Of a DNA stretch of 64,000 nt, positions 40,283 through 50,575 are shown piece after piece. Below the pieces are notes generated by a model. It did no database searches. It saw only the letters and a list, made by a program, of their open reading frames with translations, and had not been told where the DNA came from. Within the stretch, counting starts at the first letter, position 1, and the number at the start of each line of letters is the position of its first letter. The translations under genes were made by a program, and so were the position numbers. Where the stretch lies: the NCBI GenBank assembly GCA_022432975.1, contig CM039508.1:21469213-21533212 (forward strand), in the 5' to 3' direction. The DNA is from Begonia masoniana (taxonomy: Eukaryota; Streptophyta; Magnoliopsida; Cucurbitales; Begoniaceae).

Positions 40283-43200
40283 TATAACGCCCCGAACTTT
40301 CAGAACCCGGTTCGTTACACAAGAACTGCACATGACTCGGATACTCTGGTTCAAATTTGAAACTTCGCTCGAAAGTCATAATTTGATATATTTTTTTTTT
40401 TCTAAAACCTCAGACATTTAAAATCTTGTAGCGGAAATCATTTGAGTAAAAATAGAGTTAAACAAAACTATTGTACGATGATTGATTAATCAGTTGAAAT
40501 GCTAAGAAATACTCGGTAAAAAGAATAAAGATTTAAATTGCAAAATACTTCAAAAGTTTCAATAGTCAAACGCATCGCCCGCTGAACAAGTCAAAAAAAA
40601 GGGCTGAAGCAGAAAATAGAAGACATCATCCGGTGACAAAACGACAAAATATTCTCTACATCTTCCGGTGACGTCAGCCAGATGATCGACGTTATACTGC
40701 ATCCACCAGTGTCTAGACGACAAAACACTTCCTACATCTTCCGGTGGATTAACACACGACATCCACGGGTCACTAAACGACAAAACACTTCCTACATCTT
40801 TCGGTAGATTAACACACGACATCCACCGATCACTAAACGAAAAACACTTCCTACATCTTCCGGTGGATTATCACACGACATCCACCAGTCACTAGACGAA
40901 AAAAGACTTTCTACATCATCCGATGGATTTACACACGACATCCACCGGTGAGTAAAATTCTCGACATCATCCGGTGAGTAAAATACTCGACATCAGCCGG
41001 TGACGTCAGCCGGATGATTCGATTCACACACACAACATCCACCGGTGAACTCCATTCACCGATGGTTGAACTTGCAAACTTTACTCAAGACTTTCAAAAT
41101 CCTCTGACTCTAAGTAACTTCAGAAAACTCAACAGAAAGTGGAACAATATTTCAACTACTCAAATTCCATCCAAAAACATCTCTAAATTTGAGAAGGACA
41201 AGCTTACTTCACTGAAACCATTTAGAACAATTCAAATCCTTACATCACTCAAATTCAGTAAAATCAACATTTAAGCCCAACCAAATACTATTATCAGAAA
41301 ACTCTAAAAAAAATCGTATTCGGAATATTGAAAACCACTACTGTCATGAAAACTCAACACACTAAAATTGAAACGTTGACAACTGAACCTTCAAACCAAC
41401 TGACATCAGTTAAACCGCTCCATCAGCTGCCAGATTGTTACAAAGATGCACTCCACAACCAGTCTAGTCCTCAGCAGACTCAGTAAACACACCTGCAATC
41501 ACTTCTTCACCTACATCACAAAACTTATCTATTAGCCTAATGCTAAGTAAGTAAAGCAGTAATAAAATGAAACACTGAAATATGAATTCTTAGACATGCA
41601 GTTTCTACTTTCTCAACTCAGTTGTTCATACTTCGTTTCTGTTCAGATCCCCCTGTGAAATTGGGAGTTGGATCAATTCTCCCAAAGTATATACAATACA
41701 TCCACTGACTCATTAAGGGGCGGATTAATTCCCTTAACAGTAAATCTGATTCACATGTTCAGATCACCCTGTGAAATTGGAAGTTGGATCAACTCTTCCA
41801 AAGTATAAATATCCACTGACTCATTAAGGGGCGGATTAATTCCCTTAACAGTAAATCTGATTCACATGTTCAGATCCCCCTGTGAAATTGGAAGTTGGAT
41901 CAACTCTTCCAAAGTATAAATATCCACTGTCTCATTAAGGGGCGGATTATTTCCCTTAACAGTAGTTCAGATCCCCCTGTGAAATTGGAAGTTGGATCAA
42001 CTCTTCCAAAGTATAAATATCCACTGACTCATTAAGGGGCGGATTAATTCCCTTAACAGTAAATCTGATTCACATGTTCAGATCCCCCTGTGAAATTGGA
42101 AGTTGGATCAACTCTTCCAAAGTATAAATATCCACTGACTCATTAAGGGGCGGATTAATTCCCTTAACAGTAAATCTGATTCACATGTTCAGATCCCCCT
42201 GTGAAATTGGAAGTTGGATCAACTCTTCCAAAGTATAAATATCCACTGACTCATTAAGGGGCGGATTAATTCCCTTAACAGTAAATCTGATTCACATGTT
42301 CAGATCCCCCTGTGAAATTGGAAGTTGGATCAACTCTTCCAAAGTATAAATATCCACTGACTCATTAAGGGGCGGATTAATTCCCTTAACAGTAAATCTG
42401 ATTCACATGTTCAGATCCCCCTGTGAAATTGGAAGTTGGATCAACTCTTCCAAAGTATAAATATCCACTGACTCATTAAGGGGCGGATTAATTCCCTTAA
42501 CAGTAAATCTGATTCACATGTTCAGATCCCCCTGTGAAATTGGAAGTTGGATCAACTCTTCCAAAGTATAAATATCCACTGACTCATTAAGGGGCGGATT
42601 AATTCCCTTAACAGTAAATCTGATTCACATGTTCAGATCCCCCTGTGAAATTGGAAGTTGGATCAACTCTTCCAAAGTATAAATATCCACTGACTCATTA
42701 AGGGGCGGATTAATTCCCTTAACAGTAAATCTGATTCACATGTTCAGATCACCCTGTGAAATTGGAAGTTGGATCAACTCTTCCAAAGTATAAATATCCA
42801 CTGACTCATTAAGGGGCGGATTAATTCCCTTAACAGTAAATCTGATTCACATGTTCAGATCCCCCTGTGAAATTGGAAGTTGGATCAACTCTTCCAAAGT
42901 ATAAATATCCACTGTCTCATTAAGGGGCGGATTAATTCCCTTAACAGTAAATCTGATTCACATGCATGATGCATGACATACAGATTCATCCAAGTAAGCT
43001 TAATCCTAATGTTTTGTGATGTAGGCCTGAAGGCACAAGCAAACTTTACTTACCTGGCTCTTCTAGAGATGCACGGTTTCAACTACTCCAAAAGCTTGCT
43101 TACCTAAGTTGAAGGAGAATCGGGCGAGGAAAATCACCTAGAGAGCTCGGCTGCTTGAGCTGAAAACCCAAAGAGAAAAAGTATGAAATTAGTGGCGGCT

Positions 43201-43373
43201 ACCGTGCATTAAACCCAACCCTCTTTCCTTAAATACGTTATCTACCTTTGAAAATTGTAAATTTACTCTAGTGCCCCTTGTCTAGTCATTTAATAACCCT
43301 ACTTAAATTACTGACTAATCAAGTGTATACCATTAATAATAAAAGAGCTGGTTCGATAGAACCAGGTGCTACA
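40283..43373 (-). repeat. Element 2 5' LTR
   Basis: 3,091 bp, longer than its partner because the 111-bp repeat has twelve copies. Sense start TGTAGCACCTGG; GTATTTAAGG near 43227 may be the TATA box. Intron-like module from GTAAGT at 43053 to AG at 41511 (1,543 nt), with a GCC-TTCA-GGC hairpin at 43025-43034 and a branch-like A at 41544. Confidence 0.93.
41641..42963 (-). repeat. 111-bp tandem repeat, 12 copies
   Basis: Copies start at 41641, 41757, 41868, 41965, 42076, 42187, 42298, 42409, 42520, 42631, 42742 and 42853. Ten intervals are 111 bp or close to it; one (41868 to 41965) is 97 bp, marking an exchange point. Inner copies are almost identical, so the expansion came after insertion or just before it. 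Confidence 0.95.
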
Positions 43374-44022
43374 TTAAATTAGGGCATGAGAGGACGGTCA
43401 TGACAGTCCAAGGTGCGTTCGTTCTCCCTAATATAACAGAGACCTGAGAGCATTTTGCAGTTCGCACGCACGAAGAAAACCTTATCAAAGATCTATTCTC
43501 TCTCCAACGTCCAGTAATTTTTCTGCACAAATTTGACAGAATCTTACTCCCGGGTATGATTTTATCGTTGTTAAATTATTTGGTTCAATTTTTAGGTTAC
43601 AAATTTGAGATATTCCCAATTTTTCACAGAGAGGACGGTCATCACCGTTTGACAGTGCGTCCGTTCTCCTGGTTTACTCAGAGAGGACGGTCATCACCGT
43701 CAGACAATGTGTCCGTTCTCTTGTTTTCCATAGAGAGGATGGTCATCACCGTCTGACAGTGTGTCTGATCTCTCTCGATTTATACAGAGAGGAGGGTCAT
43801 CACCGTCGGAAAGTGTGTCTGTTCTCCCGTTTTCCATAGAGATGACGGTCATCACCGTCTGACAGTGTGTCCGATCTCTCTCTTTCCACAGAGAGGACGG
43901 TCATCACTGTTCGACAGTGCATTCGATCTCTCTTTTTTCACAAAGAGGACAGTTAGCACTGTCCGAGAGTGCGTCCTATCACCAAATTTGCTAATCTCAA
44001 ATTTTCTTTATGAATTTTGCAG
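43374..44022 (+). promoter_or_regulatory. MULE-2 gene 2 promoter, leader and palindrome array
   Basis: After the TTAAA duplication the terminal array resumes (43388-43425), followed by CTAATATAACAGAG (weak TATA) and a leader with CACGAAGAAAACC. From 43625 to 43980 seven copies of a roughly 52-bp unit follow, each with GAGAGGACGGTCATCACCGT and GTGTCCGTTCTC. They end at TTTTGCAG (44022), a likely 3' splice site, so the array lies in a 5' UTR intron. Confidence 0.6.
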
Positions 44023-44047
44023 ATTATTCAAATCTCCGTATATTAAA

Positions 44048-45354
44048 ATGGCTGAGAGACTAATTATTACGCAAAAGGGTGGACTTCCAGAACATCGCGC
44101 ACCTTCAACGTCTTCACAGGCCGGACCGTCAACGTCTTCACAGGCCGGACCATCAAATAGGCCAGTGAGGCCACCACCGTCAAACCGACCAGAGTTTTAT
44201 TCTACTGAATATTACACCTTGGCTTGTGAAGAGAAGTTCCACCTAGATTTGTTACACCGATCAATTACGTTTTCGAAGTATGTTGATTTTGCAGGGTGGG
44301 AGTCCTTGGGCATACAGGAGATGTTCGACAGAATTGGCCTGCAAGGGGTGTATAATGTGCGGGGTGAAAGCTATGACCAGATTGTTCGCTTATTCTATGC
44401 GAACATGAGCTTTTCCGGCAGAACGGGAACTATAAAGACGTACACTTGGGTACGGAGATTTTGATTAATCCGGAGATAGTGAATCAGTTGATCGAGTTTG
44501 TCGGAGAAGGAGCGGATAGATATTACCAAACTATCCTTTCATGGGAACAGTCGAGGGAACAGAGTTCTTAAGGCTTAATAATCGAAACACGGACATTGTG
44601 GGGTCCCTTAAGCCGAGAGCTAGAGACATGAATGCAAAAGCTTGTGTAATCCACAACATGGTCTATCACACCCTTTTACCGCGACATGGACATAGAGATC
44701 TCGTTAACTTCTTGGATCTCTACGTGATGGAGAAGCTATACAGCAGAAGGACGTTCGACCCTAGTTTTGTGATTTTATGTCACATGTGTGAGATCGGGCG
44801 GACATGAAACAAGAACCTGCCCTACAGTGTGTTGATTATGCGGATTGTGGAGCATTTTCAAATTCAGTTAGGATGGGCCTCGTCAAAACAGACGGTATAT
44901 GGACGTCTAGGGCAGATGAGGGGGCCTCCAAGGATGACATTCATATAGAGTGGCCTATGGGCACCATGCTTCCAGAGACTAGTAGGGCGGACATAGTCTC
45001 TATCGCAGACAAACTCGATCGAGTCGAGGTGAGGCTGACGGAGATGGTGGACTCCATGAAAGTGATGATGAACTACCAAAGAGATATGTTCGCCTACCAG
45101 AGAGAAATGAGGCAGTTCATCCTTGATTTGATGGGAGGTCATGACGAGGGTGGCGAGCAGATGGGAGCCAATGACGACGGCCAAGCAATGGAGGGCGATG
45201 AGGACGACTCCCAAGCGATAGAGGGTGATGATGAGGATGTCCAACTGATGTCTGGCGATGATGCAAGTACATTTCAATCCATTTTTTGCTTTATTATTTT
45301 AATTATAACTATTATTTTATAATATAACTTTCATTGCGTGCAGATAGGAGATGA
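44048..45354 (+). pseudogene. MULE-2 gene 2, plant transposon protein-like
   Basis: Starts at ATG 44048 (MAERLIITQKGG) with a Pro/Ser-rich N-terminus holding a doubled STSSQAGP. Conserved blocks shared with MULE-1 gene 2: YVDFAGWESLGIQEMFDRIG, RLFYANM, INPEIVNQLIEF...ADRYYQ, YHTLLPRHGH, FLDLYVMEKLYSRR. The last region (MVDSMKVMMNYQRDMF, QREMRQFILDLMGG) looks coiled coil and the tail is strongly acidic. At least three frame changes (near 44430, 44560 and 44810) break the gene. A final intron may run from GT 45267 to AG 45343, with a short last exon. It resembles the 'putative plant transposon protein' family; biochemical function unknown. Convergent to the transposase at 45854-46654. Confidence 0.68.
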
Positions 45355-45853
45355 TCTGCCTATGAATCGGAAGTCCAACCAGATTATATTTTATAATTCA
45401 GTTTGAGAGACACTAGTTTGATGTATTCAGGAGTTTGATGTACTGTACTTTATGTTGGATTCACTATAGTATGTACTTTATGTTGGATTTATTTTAGTTG
45501 GATGTATTTTAGTTGGATGCACTTTAGTTGTATTTATTTTAGTTGGATGTAAATTTATAGTTACATGTATTTTTGTTGGATACATTTGATCTTTGGTGCA
45601 AAATACTGGACTTATTTGGGCTGTCGAAATTGCAGGATGATACTAGCTATGGAGAAATAAAAAAACAAAGGAAACTCTGCCCAATTTTCTAATTTTTTCT
45701 CACTTGTGAATAATCAATTTTAAATGAATTGAAATATGGCGCTCTGCTACTGATTCAACTACCTTAGTTAAAACTTCTCTTCTCCCGGATTCTCATTCTC
45801 TCTTCCTTCTCTCTTTCTACTCATGTCGCCCTATTTCGTACATTTGCCAACCA
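45355..45853. other. Spacer between the convergent MULE-2 genes
   Basis: No gene seen. 45470-45600 has about five irregular copies of TTTAGTTGGATGTA. The rest is AT-rich, with a CT-rich stretch near 45790-45825. Confidence 0.5.
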
Positions 45854-46654
45854 TCATATGTACATTCTCTCAAATATCATCTTCTCATCTCGCCCTTCAC
45901 CCACCACGTAACCATGTATTTTCAATGTACTGCCTGGGTTTGATCTGAATATTTCTTCTGAGTACGAACGCAGTAGTTTGAATTGTTCTTCTCCCCTCCC
46001 GTAATTAAGTTCTTTAGCTTCGGTTCTTCCTCTTCTCGCAAGACTTGGCTTAATATTTACCTTATATTCTTTCCTCACTGTCTTGATTATATCAGGAATA
46101 GATCAGTCATGTTGACTTTTGAACCTATCTGAATAATACAGTGCCAACCAATTTGCAGAAGCGTGTCGATTATCAAGTGTCCTTGCACAGTTGTAATCAT
46201 TACGGTACGACTTTATTTGGAAGGTCACCTCATTTTGCATGACCGAAGCATGCAGATGCCAATTACAATCTCCCCCTTGACATTTTTCCATGAGTCTCTT
46301 CTTCACACTTTTAACAAATTTGATATCGAATCTTTTTTTCAAAGCATAATCTCGTACTTCGTCTCTAATGGCCTTTAAGAAACTATACTGTCTACCCACA
46401 ACAAAATCACCTGAATCTTCTGCCCTTACTCGTATGCTTTGTGCCTCGTCATCATCTGAATTAAACGGTTCACGAAGCTCATCGTCTAAGGTTTGCGATA
46501 TTGAATGCACTTGTATTTCTCCTTCACCCTCGAAGTGATCAAATGCAAATGGTTGAATATCACCGTATATGGGAGCGTGCTTGTAACAACCAGCACTTGG
46601 GTATTTTATCTCGTGGTTATTTATGGTGTGGTTTATAGGATAAGGAGATTGCAA
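45854..46654 (-). pseudogene. MULE-2 transposase, N-terminal part
   Basis: Reads leftwards from ATG 46654 (MQSPYPINHTINNHEIKY). An acidic stretch is followed by the MuDR-type DNA-binding region: GRQYSFLKAIRDEVRDYALK, CQGGDCNWHLHAS, TFQIKSYRNDYNCAR, ASANWLALYYSDRFKSQHD, then SIPDIIKTVRKEYKVN and LRSYSEEIFRSNPGSTLKI. An in-frame TGA at 46103-46105 sits where the MULE-1 copy has Trp (RHTWDIPS), so one G to A change breaks it. After SNPGST the frame continues about 25 residues and stops; the DDE catalytic core and SWIM finger are absent, so this is an internally deleted element. The right terminus has been replaced by the LTR of element 3 around 46665. Confidence 0.85.
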
Positions 46655-46706
46655 AAGAAAAGTAGGTTTAATGGCAAGATTTGTAATTAAAGTGATTTGG
46701 ATCGAT

Positions 46707-46714
46707 ATAAATAG
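46707..46714 (+). promoter_or_regulatory. TATA box of element 3 LTR
   Basis: TATAAATA followed by an A/G-rich leader and CT-rich tracts, about 515 bp before the 5' splice-like site; the expected start of the R region would lie about 30 bp downstream. Confidence 0.55.
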
Positions 46715-48239
46715 AAAAAGGAAGGTCTAAAACCTCATTTTTGGCGATTTCCTCCTTCAGCAACCGATTTCTTCCTCCTCTTTCTTAAACGATTCAAAGC
46801 TCAAGTAAGGTTTAGAAGATTCATTCATTTAGTCTTTGATTTAGGAATGGTTATTGGTTAATGTCTGAAGATTGAGAATCGGTCGATGCCAGATTCATAG
46901 CTATATCTTCGAGTTCCCTTATTTAATGGCATTGAGGATAGGATTCTGATGTTGTTGATGTTTAGACTATGAGAGATTTGATGTTAGTATGAATCTGGTA
47001 GTTTAGACGTTAATGTCATTAATGTTAATGAAGGTTAAGCTCTGCACACTAGGTGCTCAGTGAAATGCCTTAGAGGTTAAAGCTAGATTCTAAGAGGATT
47101 TCTTTAGCTAAGATTTTACCAGCTCTGAGTTAGATTATTCAGGATATATTTAACATTGAAGTATGAAATGTCTTAGGTGGAGAAGGATTCAAGTGAAGCC
47201 ACAACATAGCTAAGGAGTCCAGGTAAGTGAGTGTATTAGGATTCCAGCCATTAGGGCCCTATATCACAAGGACGTTAGGAAGATCTTAAGAATAATGTCT
47301 TAATGTTCATGACCTGTACCATGATATATGCTGAATGTCTGAGTTTTTCTCTGGTGTGAAGTTCTGTTACGCATACATAATCCATGCATCACGATTTATC
47401 TTCCAAGTATATGAAAATATTTTATGTGCATGTTTCTTTTATGAATAAGATAAGAATATGAAATGTATGCAAGTATGATTAAGTAAGGGTTGGGGCGGTT
47501 TGGCCAAGTCACTGTCCAGAAATAGACCAAGATTTCTGCTTGAAGGGCCAAGTACACGCACTCTGCCTGCCTTCCAGCACGATCCCCTCCTTAATCCATG
47601 ATATGTGAACGATGAACAAGAATATGATTCCCACGATATGATTAAGAATACGAACATGAATATTACTCCCATGATTTGAATAAAGAACTTGAACATGATT
47701 TTATTGAGTATGCATTCATGAGTATTTATGTATATGTTACACTCCTTACTAAGCCTTAGGCTTATAGTTTTAACCTTATGATGTAGGTGACGAACTTGAA
47801 GGTGAGGATTTCAATCCATGTGATAACAACTAAGAAGGTTGCTGGATGGTACTCGTGAAGGGAATTTGTGGCTGGGAAGCGATTTGACCTGAGGTGCTTT
47901 TAGTCTGTCATGTTATAAGACAATGAAGTGGAAGTTTAAGTAGAAAAGAATTTTAATGTTTATGAGCTATAAGGGATTTTAGGATTTAAGGATTTTCATC
48001 TGTTTTCTTAAGTTTTCTGCTACGCACATTATGTTACTTTAGGAGTAAAACGGTTTCCATTTAAAATGAGATGTGAGATTATTTGTAGAGTCAGTTTCAG
48101 AGAGCTAACCGAACGTTCGCCAGGGAGGGCAATCGATCGGTTGTCCATGTGTCCTGTTTTGTAAGTAAAAACAATCGTCCAAAGTTGTCGTCCAAAGTTG
48201 TCGTCCAAAGCTGGGAACAATGAAGTCTGGACGACGTAG

Positions 48240-48700
48240 TCTGGATAAGGAATTCACGTGGACAAACGGTAAAGTCACGGTAAAGTCACGTGGTCTGTGG
48301 ATGATAAGTTTAAGTGAGTCTATGGACGTTTGTTTGTGGACGATGGGTTTATGTAACCCGTGAGTATCTATGGACGTTTGTCTGTGGACGATGGGTTTAT
48401 GTAACCCGTGAGTAATGAAGTCACGTGGACAAACGGTGAGGTCATGTGGTCTGTGGACGATAAGTTTAAGTGAGTCTATGGATGTTTGTCTGTGGACGAT
48501 GGGTTTATATAACCCGTGAGTAATGAAGTCACGTGGACAAACGGTAAAGTCACGTGGTCTGTGGACAATAAGTTTAAGTGAGTCTATGGACGTTTGTATG
48601 TGGACGATGAGTTTATGTAACCCGTGAGTAATGAAGTCATGTGGACAAATGATAAAGTCACATGGTCTGTGGACAAGGAAGCCACTCGACCAAGAGAGCG
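48240..48700 (+). repeat. 108-bp tandem repeat in element 3 LTR
   Basis: CA(C/T)GTGGACAAA recurs at 48255, 48422, 48530 and 48638 (spacing 167, 108, 108). Each unit includes CTGTGGACGATAAGTTTAAG, TCTATGGACGTTTGT and TTTATGTAACCCGTGAG. Confidence 0.85.
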
Positions 48701-49070
48701 ATAATGTTTACAGTCTGTGGACGAATGTGTCGAAGTAGTCCGTGGACAATTAAGTGGCCCGACCTTGTAGATAAGATTGTTGCCTGAGTTATGTCGTTCG
48801 ACTCTGTGGATGAGTACGCCGTCTGATATATGAAAGAGTCGAGTTCAGAGAATTTAAGGTTTTAGTCTCTTGTTCTTTTACACGTCCACGAGTTTTAGAA
48901 GAAAATTGACAAGTAGTTGTTCTGAGATTTAAACGACTAAGTTATGTTGCCTGAGTTGAATGTCCACGAGTTTTCTTTAAAAAAAATATCCTTAGTTTTC
49001 ATGTATAAATGTATAAACAAGTCGTGAAGTTATGAAATTTGTCTTGACCCAGCTCGGGTCATTACAATTA

Positions 49071-49082
49071 TGGTATCAGAGC
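49071..49082 (+). promoter_or_regulatory. Primer binding site, element 3
   Basis: TGGTATCAGAGC, four bases after the LTR end, the standard initiator tRNA-Met complement of plant gypsy elements. Confidence 0.9.
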
Positions 49083-49227
49083 AAAACTGGGTTCTAAAAA
49101 CGGTTATGTAGACTGCCTCCCAGCACAAATTGCCGCATGAGTACACTCCAACAACTGTAAGTGTTTATGATTTTAGTAATACCATGTAGTTAAGATATGT
49201 TTATAATATGCTAGGAATCTCTTCAAG

Positions 49228-50575
49228 ATGGTGAGAGGTCAACAGAGAAAAAACGGTGAAGATAGTAATACTATTGCTCAGTTAACAGAGTTGGTTCTAC
49301 GCCAATTCCATCAGATTGAACAATTAGTGGCTGTTGGAGAGGAACAAGGCAACTCTAGCTCGAGTGCAACTCACGACCATGGAAGCGAGATTTTCACCGA
49401 CTTCGACCTCCGATGTTTAATGGTCAAGTTTCGGATCCTATCTATGCTGAAGAATGGATTCGAACAATTAAAGACATGTTTAAGTATGCCAAGGTCGAAG
49501 AGGGGGACAAGATCACCTGTGCTGTTTTTCATCTTGCACTGGATGCAAGGCATTGGTGGGACTCAATTCAGAGCACTACTAGTATGGAAACTATGACTTT
49601 GAACAGAGTTCATTGCCCAATAATCCCAACACCTTGACCGACAAGCGTAACACATGGACAGGCAATCTCGACAGCTAGATACGTTAATAAATCGAGAGGG
49701 CCTTAGAACTCAGGAGGTGGCTGCTCCTAATAACCACGACATGGATAGGTTTCAAAAGCTGCGACCTCCGTTGTTTAATGGACAGTCATCAGACCCCTCT
49801 GTTGCTGAGAAGTGGGTTTGGATCATAGAAGATTTGTTAGCATATGCGAAGATTGAGGACGGGGAGAAAGTTGTATGCGCTACCTTTCACCTTGCAGCGG
49901 ATGACCAATTTTGGTGGGATTCCGTCAGGGCAACAACCGACGTGACAGAGATGAGTTGGTAACGGTTTAGAACCGTGTTTTATGACAAGTACTTCAGCCG
50001 TACAGTGCGGGCAGCTAAAATGATGGAGTTTAAGCAACTAAAGCAAACTGGTTCGGTTGCCGAGTATGTCAGGAGGTTTGAGGCCCTATCTCGGTTCGCA
50101 CCACGCCTAGTGAGTGATAAGGAGGACAAAGTACATCAGTTCATGCAAGGGCTAAATCCAGAGATCCGGAAGAGCGTCATCATATCAGGAGTTTGGAATG
50201 TGCCCTATACGGATATTGTGGCTAAGACTCTGGAGTTTGAAGCTATAGAGCAGACTTGTGTTAAACCGAGGGAGCCTACCAGAGGATTCTTTCAGGAGGT
50301 TCAGCCTCGGCCTCAGAATGAGGGCTGGCAGCCAAGAGCGCAACAACAACAGCAACAAAGAGGCGTTAATAGGCCTTATGATGAAAAGGGCGACCAAGGA
50401 AAAGGAAAGCAAATCCAGGAGTCTGCTGAGAGGCCCATATGCCCGAAGTGTAAGAAGACCCATTTGGCGCTTGTAGATTGGGACGGACCAATGTTTTAGA
50501 TGTGGCGAGGTAGGCCACTAGGCCCATAATTGTCCAAGAATGGTTACCGATCAGAAGAGGGTTACCCGATGATAT
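49228..50575 (+). pseudogene. Element 3 gag with duplicated N-terminal half
   Basis: Gag of a gypsy element, starting ATG 49228 (MVRGQQRKNGED). The first copy of the gag core is frameshifted near 49405 (MFNGQVSDPIYAEEWI, CAVFHLALDARHWWDS) and ends at a stop near 49635. A second, related N-terminal segment begins at 49654 (RQLDTLINREG, KLRPPLFNGQSSDPS, CATFHLAADDQFWWDS), has a TAA at 49960-49962, and goes on with FYDKYFSRTVRAAKMMEFK, LEFEAIEQTCVKPREP, a Gln-rich stretch and zinc-knuckle remnants (CPKCKKTHL, then CFRCGEVGH-stop-AHNCP in another frame). So the gag 5' half is present twice and the product cannot be made. No protease, reverse transcriptase or integrase motif follows. Confidence 0.85.

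Larger units (their letters stand above)
33444..43373 (-). mobile_element. Element 2: complete gypsy chromovirus
   Basis: A 9,930-bp LTR retrotransposon in reverse orientation, flanked by the 5-bp duplication TTAAA (33439-33443, 43374-43378). Order in sense: 5' LTR 43373-40283, primer site, gag-pol, polypurine tract, 3' LTR 35610-33444. The LTRs are highly similar outside one tandem repeat, so the insertion is young. Outer termini are TG...CA (complement); both inner termini carry a G:C to A:T change (TATA instead of TGTA or TACA). It sits inside the terminal array of MULE-2. Gag-pol is one frame with four nonsense codons, so it is not autonomous as it stands. Confidence 0.95.
46666..49066 (+). 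repeat. Element 3 5' LTR, left end missing
   Basis: Ends GGGTCATTACA at 49066 just before a primer site, but no TG start is found; LTR-like sequence begins near 46666, directly against MULE-2. Contains a TATAAATA box (46707), the intron-like module (CAG/GTAAGT 47223, GCC-hairpin near 47247-47257, TACTAAG 47747-47753, TGTAG/GTG ending 47786; 564 nt) and a 108-bp tandem repeat near its 3' end. Confidence 0.75.

Noticed and set aside
41641..42963. Regular repeats that could suggest a CRISPR array
   Set aside because: Direct tandem units of 111 bp without unique spacers, inside a plant LTR.
49071..49082. tRNA-like sequence TGGTATCAGAGC
   Set aside because: It is a primer binding site complementary to initiator tRNA-Met, not a tRNA gene; no cloverleaf around it.
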